Below are positions 1 through 8,291 of a stretch of DNA of 51,761 nt, in pieces. The notes beneath the pieces were generated by a model. That model did not search any database. It saw nothing but the letters and a program-made list of their open reading frames with translations, and had not been told where the DNA came from. The stretch comes from Actinomycetota bacterium (GTDB lineage: Bacteria > Actinomycetota > Thermoleophilia > Solirubrobacterales > JACPNS01), in assembly GCA_016213645.1 (NCBI GenBank), contig JACQZY010000022.1, forward strand, positions 1-51,761, in the 5' to 3' direction. Position numbers and translations under genes: made by a program. Within the stretch, counting starts at the first letter, position 1, and each line of letters begins with the position of its first letter.

Positions 1-1
1 C

Positions 2-109
2 ACTCGCCGTCACAGCTACTGCGGGATGCTGCCGCCGGTCCTCTTTGAGGCCCGGATGGCTGCTATTTCTGTCACCAACGAACGGTCAGATTCACCGGCC
101 GTCGCTTAA
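2..109 (+). CDS. IS3-family-like transposase, C-terminal fragment
   Basis: Frame 2 is open from the window edge to a TAA at 107-109. The 35 residues include the block TRRHSYCGMLPPVLFEARM, which resembles the end of the integrase core in IS3-type OrfB transposases (pattern RRHS..G.LSP..FE). That enzyme is a DDE recombinase which moves its own insertion sequence. Only the tail is inside the window, so the catalytic DDE residues cannot be seen. The stop lies one base before the stop of the convergent restriction-modification gene, so the right end of the element must fall at or just inside that gene. The identification rests on a short motif and is moderate. Confidence 0.55.
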   Translation, partial: TRRHSYCGMLPPVLFEARMAAISVTNERSDSPAVA

Positions 110-110
110 G

Positions 111-2951
111 TCAATGTCTCCACGGTTTGAGGGGAGGGACAAACCGTTCACCGAATGTGTGCAGCCAGACAAGCTCGCGACCAAGCTCGACCGCACGAGC
201 TAACAGCTTTGCGTCTGAAGTGACGGGAATCCGAGGACCGGGGATTTCGAGTTCGTCGGCGAATCGCTGGGTGTAACTGGGGGCTTGGAGAATCGCGTAG
301 CAGTAGGCGAAGAGATCTTCCGGCCGGCAATCGGCACCGAGCTTTTCGGCGAGCCGCGAGAGGAGACCGGCGGTGACATTTGGTGAATCGCCGTCTCGGT
401 CGCGGTAGAGGGGGATGACGTGCTTCGCTCCGTACGAACCACGAAAATGGTCGAGATCGGGTATGAGGTGCGTCGCAACTGCGGCCGGGCCGTCGCCTAG
501 TACGGTAGTCAGAAGACTTGTCATGTAGAGCTGTCGTGGCGCAAGCGAACTCCAAAGGACCGGCCTCAAGAAATCGCCGAGGCGATTGTCCGCCAGGCAG
601 AACTGCCGGTCCAGTGACCGATACGCATACGGGACCATCGGCGACGCCTCCGAATCGGGCGCGAGTGCCGCAATCGCCGGCAGTTCCTCCTCTCCGTGCA
701 GCGAGGCCCGCGGCCTGGCGACGCCGCGATCTCGACTCTCGCGAAACAACTCCGCGCGTTCGTTTCCGGGCGCGCGAACCAGCGCCCGCCAACGCCGCTC
801 CAACGTCTCTCGGTCGGGCGCGATCGGCCAGGTCCGCTTGAACTGCGCTCCGGAATGCTGCCACGGAAACAAGTCCGTCAACAACGGCCAGCCCGCGTAC
901 GAAGCCGCCGGATCCGACGCGGGCAGGAACGGCTCGGTCCAACCGGAAAAACACTCCTGCCATTTGACCGCCGCCAGCGAATCGACCGACCAAAGCTGTT
1001 CGTATTTCGAATCCCGCGTGCCGTCGATTCTCGCGTAGCCGACGCGCGCCGGTTCACTCGCTTCGGCCTCCCCGGTGCGTAAGCCGATCGCGATCGCGAC
1101 CGGCGTCTGAATATCGAAGACGTTGTCGCTCTTGCGGGCTCCCCGCCCCTCGCCGCCGAGGTCGAGGATCCAAAGTTCATCGAACACCTCTCGCATGTGT
1201 CGGCGCATGCCCGCAAAGCCCGGTCCGCGCAGGTACGACGACGCGGTGATGAATGCCACCACGCCGCGTCCCGGCGGATGCTCGAACACCTTCCACAGAG
1301 CCCATCGCCAGAAATACACGTACAGGTTGTAAAGACTCTTGGCGTGGGTACCCGGCGTGTCGCGCAGAAAATCCACGAGAATCGGCTCTTCGCCTTGGTC
1401 GCCGAAGCGCACCCAGCCGCCCTGACGCTCGACGGCCGTCTCGTCTTGCGCGATCGTCTGCCGGTAGTAAGGGGGATTGCCCAGGCAGACAAGAATCGGC
1501 TGGTCGTGTTTGACATGGCGTGCCTTTTCGTTCTCTTCGGCGAGCTTCTTATGGAACAGCGGAGCGTGAGCAAGACCGGGCGGCGCGACATTGGGCGACT
1601 CCAGCGTGTCGGTGAGAAACACGTGCAACCCGTCGTCGGGCAAGTTCGCCTGGTAGGCCAGGAATTGCTGCGACATACGCATGTGGCAGACGGCATATGC
1701 TCCGATCAACAGCTCAAAACCGTAGAAGCGCTCGGCCATTCCACTTGCTCGCGCACCGACCGCACCGGCGCCGAATTGCTCCGCGATCCGGCGTGTGCCC
1801 TGCTCGATCGCGGCCAGCAGATAAGTGCCGGTCCCTACCGCCGGATCCAGCAAAGTCACCTCGTCATCGGCGATACCGAGGTCCTTGCCAAATCGCGTGC
1901 GCAGCAGATCGTCAACCATCGCGACCTGGGCGCTGACCACGGCGGGAGGCGTGTAGTAGACACCTCGCTGCTTACGACCCTTCGGGTCGTAAGCCGAAAG
2001 GAAATCCTCGTAGAAATACAGCCATAGGTCTCGCGTCTTCGATCGTCGCATCAATGCCTCGGTGTCGATCGCCGCGATCGCGCGTTCCAGGAGGCTTACC
2101 GGTACGTCAACCTCGGCTCGGGCAGCCGGGTCCGCCAGCCAGCGCAGAACGTGCGCGAGCAGGCCGTGGCGGCGCTCAAGCCTTTCAACCGCGCGGGCGT
2201 GCAAATCCGTCTCACCCTCGACGCGCGCGAGCAAAAGTGCGTAAGTGACGGTCTGCGAATACGCGTCCGCGAACTGCTGATCGTCGGCCTCGGCAAAGAA
2301 ATACTCGCGCCACTCGTCCGCCAGCGTCGCCAGCGACGAGCCGGCCTCGGTAAGCCCGGCAGCGACAGTCTGTTTCAACAGTCGCGTCAGCGGAGCAAGA
2401 AGCTCTGCCAGCGCTTTTGGCGTGCTAGGCACGATCGGCTCCCAGAGCAGGAAATCGCGAAGCAGCAGCTCAAGCCGATCAGCAAAGACCTCGTCGATTG
2501 CCGCGGCGCCGTCAGTCGTTAAATCGGCCTCGGCGCGGGCGAGTTTGCCAACCAGTGCTCCATCGCGGTACAGCGCCCATTCGTTGGCGTCGGTGTACAA
2601 GAGGTTCGGGTGATCGCTCAGCTTCCGGAACTGATCGCGGTCGTGCGGGTCAGAGAACTTCTTCGGCTGGGCGCCCTTGCCGGGCGCTTTCAGCTCAATG
2701 TGACCGGTCAGCAATCCGTCCGTGCTGACGCCGATGTCCGGTCGAACTCCCTGATCGGTTTTGGCTTCGGTGCGGGCGACCGCAGCCCGGTTTAGCACCT
2801 GTCCGATCTGCTCGATCAGGCGCTGAGTGGGGCCTTTGAGCTGATCCTCGGCCTGCGCGGGGTTGACACTCGCCGCGCTGAAGTTGACTGTCAGCGTCGA
2901 CGCGTACTCATCGAAGATGTTCTTAAATTCGGGTGTCAATGTGGATGACAT
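111..2951 (-). CDS. Single-chain restriction-modification enzyme (type ISP/IIG-like, N6-adenine methyltransferase)
   Basis: A 946-residue protein that should both cut and methylate DNA. The N-terminal part carries a PD-(D/E)xK nuclease signature: PD at 71-72, then the ELK triad end at 86-88. A helical linker follows, then a gamma-type adenine methyltransferase: YTP at about 333-335, SAM motif I DPAVGTGTY at 369-377, and catalytic NPPY at 492-495. The C-terminal third looks like the type ISP target-recognition domain, with a conserved-looking LHTFGERF near the end. There is no superfamily 2 helicase, unlike true type ISP enzymes such as LlaBIII, so a type IIG-like architecture is more apt. No separate specificity subunit is adjacent. 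The last residues after GERF may be contributed by the neighbouring insertion-sequence end. The ATG is at 2951. Confidence 0.85.
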   Translation of the reverse strand: MSSTLTPEFKNIFDEYASTLTVNFSAASVNPAQAEDQLKGPTQRLIEQIGQVLNRAAVARTEAKTDQGVRPDIGVSTDGLLTGHIELKAPGKGAQPKKFSDPHDRDQFRKLSDHPNLLYTDANEWALYRDGALVGKLARAEADLTTDGAAAIDEVFADRLELLLRDFLLWEPIVPSTPKALAELLAPLTRLLKQTVAAGLTEAGSSLATLADEWREYFFAEADDQQFADAYSQTVTYALLLARVEGETDLHARAVERLERRHGLLAHVLRWLADPAARAEVDVPVSLLERAIAAIDTEALMRRSKTRDLWLYFYEDFLSAYDPKGRKQRGVYYTPPAVVSAQVAMVDDLLRTRFGKDLGIADDEVTLLDPAVGTGTYLLAAIEQGTRRIAEQFGAGAVGARASGMAERFYGFELLIGAYAVCHMRMSQQFLAYQANLPDDGLHVFLTDTLESPNVAPPGLAHAPLFHKKLAEENEKARHVKHDQPILVCLGNPPYYRQTIAQDETAVERQGGWVRFGDQGEEPILVDFLRDTPGTHAKSLYNLYVYFWRWALWKVFEHPPGRGVVAFITASSYLRGPGFAGMRRHMREVFDELWILDLGGEGRGARKSDNVFDIQTPVAIAIGLRTGEAEASEPARVGYARIDGTRDSKYEQLWSVDSLAAVKWQECFSGWTEPFLPASDPAASYAGWPLLTDLFPWQHSGAQFKRTWPIAPDRETLERRWRALVRAPGNERAELFRESRDRGVARPRASLHGEEELPAIAALAPDSEASPMVPYAYRSLDRQFCLADNRLGDFLRPVLWSSLAPRQLYMTSLLTTVLGDGPAAVATHLIPDLDHFRGSYGAKHVIPLYRDRDGDSPNVTAGLLSRLAEKLGADCRPEDLFAYCYAILQAPSYTQRFADELEIPGPRIPVTSDAKLLARAVELGRELVWLHTFGERFVPPLKPWRH

Positions 2952-3045
2952 TGTTCTCTACAGCTTGGACGGAGTGAAATCGGCTGCCCGAAAAGGTTGA
3001 TTCCGTGATCGCCCGGCCGCTCATCGCGTACGTAGACTGCGCGAC

Positions 3046-4011
3046 GTGCATTCCACACCCGCCAACACGCCCGACCCCGCCGCCCTCGGCCGCCGTCTCG
3101 CCGCGCGCGACCGCACCGCCGCGCCGGCCGCGCTGAACGTGCTGGAACTGACCGGCGAGCGCCACGCGCCCGCGGCGGCCGCGCTGCTGGCGGAAGTCGC
3201 GCCCGACAAGCTGGGCGGCGAGGCTCCGGGCATGATCGTCGGTGTGACCGGTCCGCCGGGCGCGGGCAAGTCCACCTTGCTGTCCGAGTTGGTCGCCAAA
3301 TGGCGCGAGCGCGGCAAGTCAGTGGCCGTGCTGGCGATCGACCCCTCTTCCAAGCGTTCCGGCGGCTCGCTGCTGGGTGACCGCGCGCGCATTCGCGTGA
3401 CGCCAGGCGACTCCGACGTACTGATCCGCTCGACCGCCACGGCGACGAGGCTGGGCGGACTGGCGCCCGCCACTCGTGAGGCGGCCTTCGCGATGGCGGC
3501 GGCGTTTGACGTTGTGATCGTGGAGACCGTCGGCGTCGGCCAGTCCGAGACCGACATCGCCGAACTGGCCGACACCACGATCGTGATCGTTCAGCCGGCG
3601 AGTGGCGACGTATTGCAGTTCATCAAGAGCGGCGTGATGGAAGTGCCGGACCTGCTGGTTGTGACCAAAGCCGACCTCGGCGCGCCTGCGATGCGCGCGG
3701 CGCGCGAACTTGAGGCGGCGGTCAAATCGATCGGCTCGAACACGCCGATCCTTCAGGTCAGTTCGCTGCCGCCTTCAACGGGCGTAGACGATCTGATCGA
3801 CGCGGTCGAGACGCACCACGCCAAAGTCGACCTTCCGACGCGGCGTGCAGCCGCGCGGCGTGCGGCCGCGCTTGACGCATACGCCCATGAGTACGGCGAA
3901 AGCGGCCTTCGCGCCATTGGCGGACGTCGCGCGGCCGAGCAGTTGCTCCTCGAAAACAGACCCAGCACCGGGCTGCACACACTCCTGACAGCCCTCGAAG
4001 AAGCCCGTTAG
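3046..4011 (+). CDS. meaB: Methylmalonyl-CoA mutase-associated GTPase MeaB/ArgK
   Basis: A 321-residue G3E-family P-loop GTPase that loads and protects adenosylcobalamin-dependent methylmalonyl-CoA mutase. Visible motifs are Walker A GPPGAGKST (69-77), the family signature DPSSKRSGGSLLGDR (about 100-114), the switch region ETVGVGQSE (161-169) and the guanine-specificity motif TKAD (208-211). The length matches the family (about 310-330). The start is a GTG at 3046; the N-terminal 60 residues are the usual helical extension. The mutase genes are not in this window, so the partner must lie elsewhere. Propionate and branched-chain acyl-CoA use fits the many acyl-CoA genes nearby. The gene is divergent from the restriction-modification gene, with a 94-bp gap. 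Confidence 0.93.
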   Translation: MHSTPANTPDPAALGRRLAARDRTAAPAALNVLELTGERHAPAAAALLAEVAPDKLGGEAPGMIVGVTGPPGAGKSTLLSELVAKWRERGKSVAVLAIDPSSKRSGGSLLGDRARIRVTPGDSDVLIRSTATATRLGGLAPATREAAFAMAAAFDVVIVETVGVGQSETDIAELADTTIVIVQPASGDVLQFIKSGVMEVPDLLVVTKADLGAPAMRAARELEAAVKSIGSNTPILQVSSLPPSTGVDDLIDAVETHHAKVDLPTRRAAARRAAALDAYAHEYGESGLRAIGGRRAAEQLLLENRPSTGLHTLLTALEEAR

Positions 4012-4099
4012 CTCGCCTCGCCTAGTATCGGACCCGACGTGTCCACACGTCGCCGAATTTCGCATAAGCAAGCAACGTCCCACGGCGCCTCGCAGCGAA

Positions 4100-4178
4100 C
4101 CCAGCAGAGCCATGCAGCAGAGCCAGACTCCGCTGCGTCTGGCTCCGCTGCGTCATCTGCTGTGTGGCTCCGCTGCGT
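4100..4178. repeat. Hairpin repeat cluster A (GCAGCGGAG-type)
   Basis: The 286-bp gap between meaB and the lipoprotein gene holds at least three copies or partial copies of the dispersed repeat whose core is GCAGCGGAG-N5-CTCCGCTGC. The copy at 4114-4136 has one arm mismatch (GCAGCAGAG). Inverted half copies (TGGCTCCGCTGC) follow at 4140-4151 and 4165-4176. Matching clusters occur near 38.0-38.2 and 45.3-45.6 kb. The short open frame through this stretch is a by-product of the repeat and is not called. Confidence 0.75.
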
Positions 4179-4297
4179 CATCTCACAGCGGCGTTACGCG
4201 ATTTTGACCGCGCTCGAGGAAGCTCCCTAGCCGGTCGCCGCGGCCGGTCTCGCCGCGGCGTCAGCGCCGCGGCGGATGGAACTCGCCTGGGCGGGCG

Positions 4298-4804
4298 CTA
4301 GTTGCCCAGAATCGTCACGCGCCAGTCGCCCTTGCTGTCCTTGGCCAGCGTCAGCGACTGTTCGCCACCGGCTTGGCCGTTGACGATCGTCGTGGCCTTC
4401 GCCGTGGCGGTTTTGCCGTCTTTGCCCACGGCTACGGAAGAGACGGTGATTTTGAAGTCCTTGATCGTGCTGCCGGTCTTTTCCAGCGTTCCTACGCAGT
4501 CGCCGCCGATCTTCTGGGCTTCCTTCGAGAAGATCTCCTTGCAGATGCCCTTGTAGTCGTGCTTCTGGGTCATGTCGGCGAACTCGGCGATCTTGTCGAT
4601 TACCGCCTGTTGGTCGGCGTCGAACTCCTTGTCGGACTTGACCACGACCTTCTTGGCCTCGCCCAGCGGTTTGTCCTGCTCGTAGGACTTGCCGTTGCCG
4701 TTGCCGGAGTCTTTCTTGTCGCCACAACCGGCCAGCGCGACCAAGGCCAGCAGCGAGACAGCGAGGACCGCCGTCAACTTCAGTGCATTACCAAACCGCT
4801 TCAT
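4298..4804 (-). CDS. Secreted lipoprotein with NTF2/DUF4878-like domain
   Basis: The start is the ATG at 4804, preceded by the Shine-Dalgarno-like AAAGGAAAG. The longer frame upstream to 4912 lacks any such support. The 168-residue product opens with a type II signal peptide: KRFGNALK, a hydrophobic stretch, then the lipobox LAGC. It should be lipidated on that Cys and sit on the outer face of the membrane. A Ser/Gly/Asn/Lys linker follows, then an alpha/beta domain of about 110 residues with two Cys that could form a disulfide (GICKEI and GDCVG). The overall pattern resembles the small NTF2-like lipoproteins common in actinobacteria. The ligand is unknown. It is convergent with meaB and divergent from the next gene. 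Confidence 0.75.
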   Translation of the reverse strand: MKRFGNALKLTAVLAVSLLALVALAGCGDKKDSGNGNGKSYEQDKPLGEAKKVVVKSDKEFDADQQAVIDKIAEFADMTQKHDYKGICKEIFSKEAQKIGGDCVGTLEKTGSTIKDFKITVSSVAVGKDGKTATAKATTIVNGQAGGEQSLTLAKDSKGDWRVTILGN

Positions 4805-4969
4805 CAAAATCTTTCCTTTCAACCATTGCCTGCGAATGATTGTTCGACACCAACGGCGCGATCCCTGATAGGCCGCAAGCCGTATTAACCATGGCTTCAT
4901 ACCGTAATGCACGGCGGCCGTTACACGTTAAGTTCGTTCGCGGGCCGATCGTGCATAAGATCTAGCGCG

Positions 4970-5542
4970 ATGGAAGCTTTTGGCCAACCCGACGAAACCG
5001 GCGCCTGGCTGCGCTGCTACCGATGCTGGTCGCGCAACCTCGAGGTGCAGCTGCACGTCGAGGGCATCTACAAGATCGATCCGGACACCGCGGAACGCGC
5101 GGAAACCGTCGACGAACTACACGAGGCCGTGATCCAGTGCGTCGACTGCCTGCACGACCAGCCGCACCTGACGTTGATCGACGGTCGCGTCGCGCCCGTA
5201 CCCGACCGTTGGGAGCGGATGATCACCGGCACCCCGTGGGTGGCTTCGGCGATCGTGTCCGTTCCCGAGGAGTCGGTGGAGGTCTGCGCGGGGCCTGAGG
5301 CCGCGGAGTCGCTCGCGCACGCCGCCTTCGGCGACGCCGGTATCCGCGAGTTCTTCGCCCACGTGCGGTTTCACAAGCACGAGGACGGTCAGATCGTCAT
5401 CCACATGCTGGTGGAGCTTTACGCCCGGGACGCCAACGAGGCCGCCGACGTGCTCGAAGCCGCATCACGCGGCAATCTGACGATCGCCTCACTGGCCGAA
5501 GAGTCGCGTCCGCCCGCCACCACCGCGAACGGACCACACTAG
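4970..5542 (+). CDS. Conserved hypothetical protein with two CxxC pairs
   Basis: A 190-residue soluble protein beginning at the ATG at 4970; the frame extends upstream to 4907 but that part overlaps the divergent lipoprotein leader region. Two CxxC pairs, CYRC near residue 16 and CVDC near residue 58, are spaced like a zinc-ribbon knuckle and may bind zinc. The middle and C-terminal parts are alpha/beta without a motif I recognise. It ends 7 bp before the SRPBCC gene, so the two are probably co-transcribed. The function is unknown. Confidence 0.7.
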   Translation: MEAFGQPDETGAWLRCYRCWSRNLEVQLHVEGIYKIDPDTAERAETVDELHEAVIQCVDCLHDQPHLTLIDGRVAPVPDRWERMITGTPWVASAIVSVPEESVEVCAGPEAAESLAHAAFGDAGIREFFAHVRFHKHEDGQIVIHMLVELYARDANEAADVLEAASRGNLTIASLAEESRPPATTANGPH

Positions 5543-5549
5543 GTGCGCC

Positions 5550-5984
5550 ATGGAAGTTGAACACGCAATCGTGATCGATCGCCCACTGGACGCGGTCTGG
5601 GCCATCTTCGACGATCCGGACTTGCTGCTGGAATGGCAGAGCGCGCTCGTCGCCTACGCGCAGATCGAGGGCGAGCCCGGCCAGGATGGATCGGTGTCAA
5701 AACAGACGATCGAGCGCTCGGGCCGCGAGGTCGAACTCACGGTGACCGTGCTCGACCGGCGCGAGCCGGAGTTCATGAAACTCCACTACGAGGGGCTTCA
5801 GCTGCCGTTCGAAATCTCCAACACGTTCACCGCGGTCGATCAGAACACCACGGAATGGCATGCCGTGATCGACGTGCGGTTGAACTTGATGCAAAAGGCC
5901 CTCGGCCCCGTGCTCAAAGGCCCGCTCGCCGGTCTGGCTGAGCAAAACGGCGAAGACTTCAAGCGCTTCGCCGAAAGTCGCTGA
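5550..5984 (+). CDS. SRPBCC (START/polyketide-cyclase-like) family protein
   Basis: A 144-residue protein with the helix-grip fold pattern of the SRPBCC superfamily. It opens with a beta strand (VEHAIVIDRP), then the conserved PLDAVWAIFDDPDLLLEW segment, central strands, and a long C-terminal helix (GPLAGLAEQNGEDFKRFAE). Members bind hydrophobic ligands in a deep cavity; some act as cyclases or dehydratases, and many have unknown roles. It lies 7 bp downstream of the CxxC-pair gene with an ATG start, which suggests a two-gene operon. It is convergent with the diguanylate cyclase gene 25 bp away. The ligand cannot be predicted from sequence. Confidence 0.8.
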   Translation: MEVEHAIVIDRPLDAVWAIFDDPDLLLEWQSALVAYAQIEGEPGQDGSVSKQTIERSGREVELTVTVLDRREPEFMKLHYEGLQLPFEISNTFTAVDQNTTEWHAVIDVRLNLMQKALGPVLKGPLAGLAEQNGEDFKRFAESR

Positions 5985-6009
5985 ACGCGCGCCCCAGCGA
6001 GGCCGGCCG

Positions 6010-8130
6010 TTACGCAACCGAGCGCAGGCCCGCGTCGCCGCGGTGTTGTCGCTTCGCCGCCTTTTCCCGCGAGTCGGCACGCGCAAGCAGTTCGGCCGGT
6101 GTGTCGCCCGGCCGGTTCGTGACCCACCCCACGCTTGCCTGCGGATTCAGTCGCGGACATACCGCGGCGCGAGCTTCGGCGATCTCCACCTCGATGCGCC
6201 CGGCAAGCTCGGCGGGTTCGATCTCACCGTCGTGCGCGACGATCGCAACGAACTCATCGCCACCGCGGCGGGCGACCAGGTCGGATTCGCGCATATGCCG
6301 GCCGATCGCGCGGCCGACGGCCACCAGCATCTCGTCTCCGACGCGGTGGCTGAACGTGTCGTTGACGAGCTTGAAATCGTCGAGGTCGATCATGAACGCG
6401 GTCACGTAGCCGCCGATCGATTCCGCCCGGCCGAGTTCGTCGGCCAACCGCTGGTTCATGCGACGTACGTTTGCCAGACCGGTCAGAGGATCCACACCCG
6501 AAAGGCGCTCGTTTTCGTCGGAGGTCTCGCGCGCCCGCGCAAGGGCGTGCGGCACGAGGTATCCGACAAGCAGAATTACGACCGCGGTCTGCACGGTGCG
6601 GATGACGGCGAGTTCGTAGTCCAGCGTGGAGATGAAGTACGCGTAGAGGCCGATGGCGGCGAGTGCACTGGCCATGCCGCCGCGCCGGCCGGCCACATAG
6701 AAGCCGATCATCGCGGGCAATATCAGCAGGTCGATCGTGGCGTTGCGCTCGCCGCCGGACCGTTCGACCAGCACAGCGGTCAACGCCAGCGTGCCGGCAA
6801 GCGCGGCGTACCGCGCGAGCGCGGGACCCCGGCGTTCGCGCAGAACAAACGCGGCGGCCAACAAGCCGGAGAGCAGGCAGGCAGCAAACGCGGGCGCCGA
6901 AAGCAAGTCGTTGTGCGCATTCGCCAAGCCGAGTAGCGGCACAATCGCGGCCAGCACCGCATATACGCCCGCAATCATCTGCCACGAGGTCGTGGCATGG
7001 GTTTCTCTCCACGGCCGCACACTGTCGTCCTGACTGGACGCAAGCAGTCTCGTGCCGGGAGCGATGTCGTCTTCAACCTCTCCGGCGACGGCCGAACCGG
7101 AAGTACGCGCACCGCCGCGGCGAGCGTGCGATTCGGCCTTACGCTCGTGCAACGCGCAGTCCGCGCGGGCCAGCAGGTCTTCAAGCTTTTCACCCGGTTC
7201 ACGATGCACCAGGCCAATGCTCGCCGCCGGCTCGATCGACGGACAGAGGTCGGTCCGGGTATCCGCGATCGTTCGTGCCAATAGGTCCCGCAGTTGCTCG
7301 GCCGATCGCTCGGGGTCTGGCAACACGAGCACGGTGAATTCGTCTCCACCCCGCCTGGCGACCAACTCCCCGGGCTCGAGGGCGCGCTCGATCGTTCGCG
7401 CCACTTCGATCAGCACGCGGTCGCCGGTCGAATGGCCCAGCGTGTCGTTGATGGTCTTGAAGTCGTCGAGATCTAGCGTCAACAGCGCAAATGCGGCGCG
7501 TCCGCGATCACGATGGATTTCTTCCTCCAAGCGTGCCACCAGCCTGCGCACATTGGGGATGCCCGTCAACGCGTCAATCTCTGAAAGCTCTCGGTTGCGA
7601 CGCAACGCCCGGCGCATCTGTAGCTGTCCGGTGACCAGCAACCCCGCGGTCGACAGCACGACTACGGTCGCCACAAGCGCTCGCGGCCCCGGCGTGGGAT
7701 CACCGCCAAACACGACCATCGCCACGGCGCCCGCCACTCCCCCGATCACGTACGGCCACGCGTAAGCGAGCGGAAACAGCACCAATGCACAGATCATCGG
7801 AAGCATCGGATAAACCATGTCGGCACTGTGGTCGTTTGGGTCAAACACGCTGCCCAGCACGATCACCAGCAGGCCCAGTGCCACCGGCAGATGGAACCAG
7901 CGGATGTCGTCCACGCCCCGGCGCGCGCACACAAACCAGACGATGCTCAGCACCAGCGGCAAGAAACCGCTGATTACCGCAACCGTCAGTGGCAGCGGCA
8001 GCGGCGTGAGTCCAAACGCGAACGATGCAAGTTGCACCAGGCTCAGCACCAACCAAAGCACGCCAGCGGCGGCCCAGAGCACGCGCGGCGAAATGCCGGT
8101 TTCGTCGCTCTTCGCACTCCTCAACTGCAT
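6010..8130 (-). CDS. Membrane diguanylate cyclase with duplicated TM-GGDEF modules (paralogue 1)
   Basis: With the ATG at 8130 the product has 706 residues, nearly the length of its upstream paralogue. It consists of two repeats of the same module: about six hydrophobic segments followed by a GGDEF domain. Module 1 has GGDEF at 261-265 but no inhibitory RxxD site. Module 2 has GGDEF at 623-627 preceded by RESD at 614-617, five residues upstream, as expected for an allosteric c-di-GMP I-site. GGDEF domains condense two GTP into cyclic di-GMP. Both active-site loops look intact. An alternative ATG at 8295 overlaps the upstream stop (ATGA), but the extra 55 residues look non-coding in composition. 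It is probably co-transcribed with the paralogue. Confidence 0.87.
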   Translation of the reverse strand: MQLRSAKSDETGISPRVLWAAAGVLWLVLSLVQLASFAFGLTPLPLPLTVAVISGFLPLVLSIVWFVCARRGVDDIRWFHLPVALGLLVIVLGSVFDPNDHSADMVYPMLPMICALVLFPLAYAWPYVIGGVAGAVAMVVFGGDPTPGPRALVATVVVLSTAGLLVTGQLQMRRALRRNRELSEIDALTGIPNVRRLVARLEEEIHRDRGRAAFALLTLDLDDFKTINDTLGHSTGDRVLIEVARTIERALEPGELVARRGGDEFTVLVLPDPERSAEQLRDLLARTIADTRTDLCPSIEPAASIGLVHREPGEKLEDLLARADCALHERKAESHARRGGARTSGSAVAGEVEDDIAPGTRLLASSQDDSVRPWRETHATTSWQMIAGVYAVLAAIVPLLGLANAHNDLLSAPAFAACLLSGLLAAAFVLRERRGPALARYAALAGTLALTAVLVERSGGERNATIDLLILPAMIGFYVAGRRGGMASALAAIGLYAYFISTLDYELAVIRTVQTAVVILLVGYLVPHALARARETSDENERLSGVDPLTGLANVRRMNQRLADELGRAESIGGYVTAFMIDLDDFKLVNDTFSHRVGDEMLVAVGRAIGRHMRESDLVARRGGDEFVAIVAHDGEIEPAELAGRIEVEIAEARAAVCPRLNPQASVGWVTNRPGDTPAELLARADSREKAAKRQHRGDAGLRSVA

Positions 8131-8291
8131 GAACCAGGTATCGGCCGCCGCCCGCCTACCTGAATTGGTGGACCGGTACGACGGCCGAATGCCTGGACGA
8201 ATGTTCGATGTGCGGCCGATTGGACGACCAGACCAGGCCTTTGCGCCACCGTCGGCAGGAACCGCGCGAGTAGTTGATCGAGCCGCCGGAT

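Noticed and set aside
4039..4230. Small plus-strand frame ending in LTALEEAP, similar to the MeaB C-terminus
   Set aside because: The similarity to the end of meaB suggests a partial duplication at most; the middle is repeat sequence and there is no ribosome binding site.
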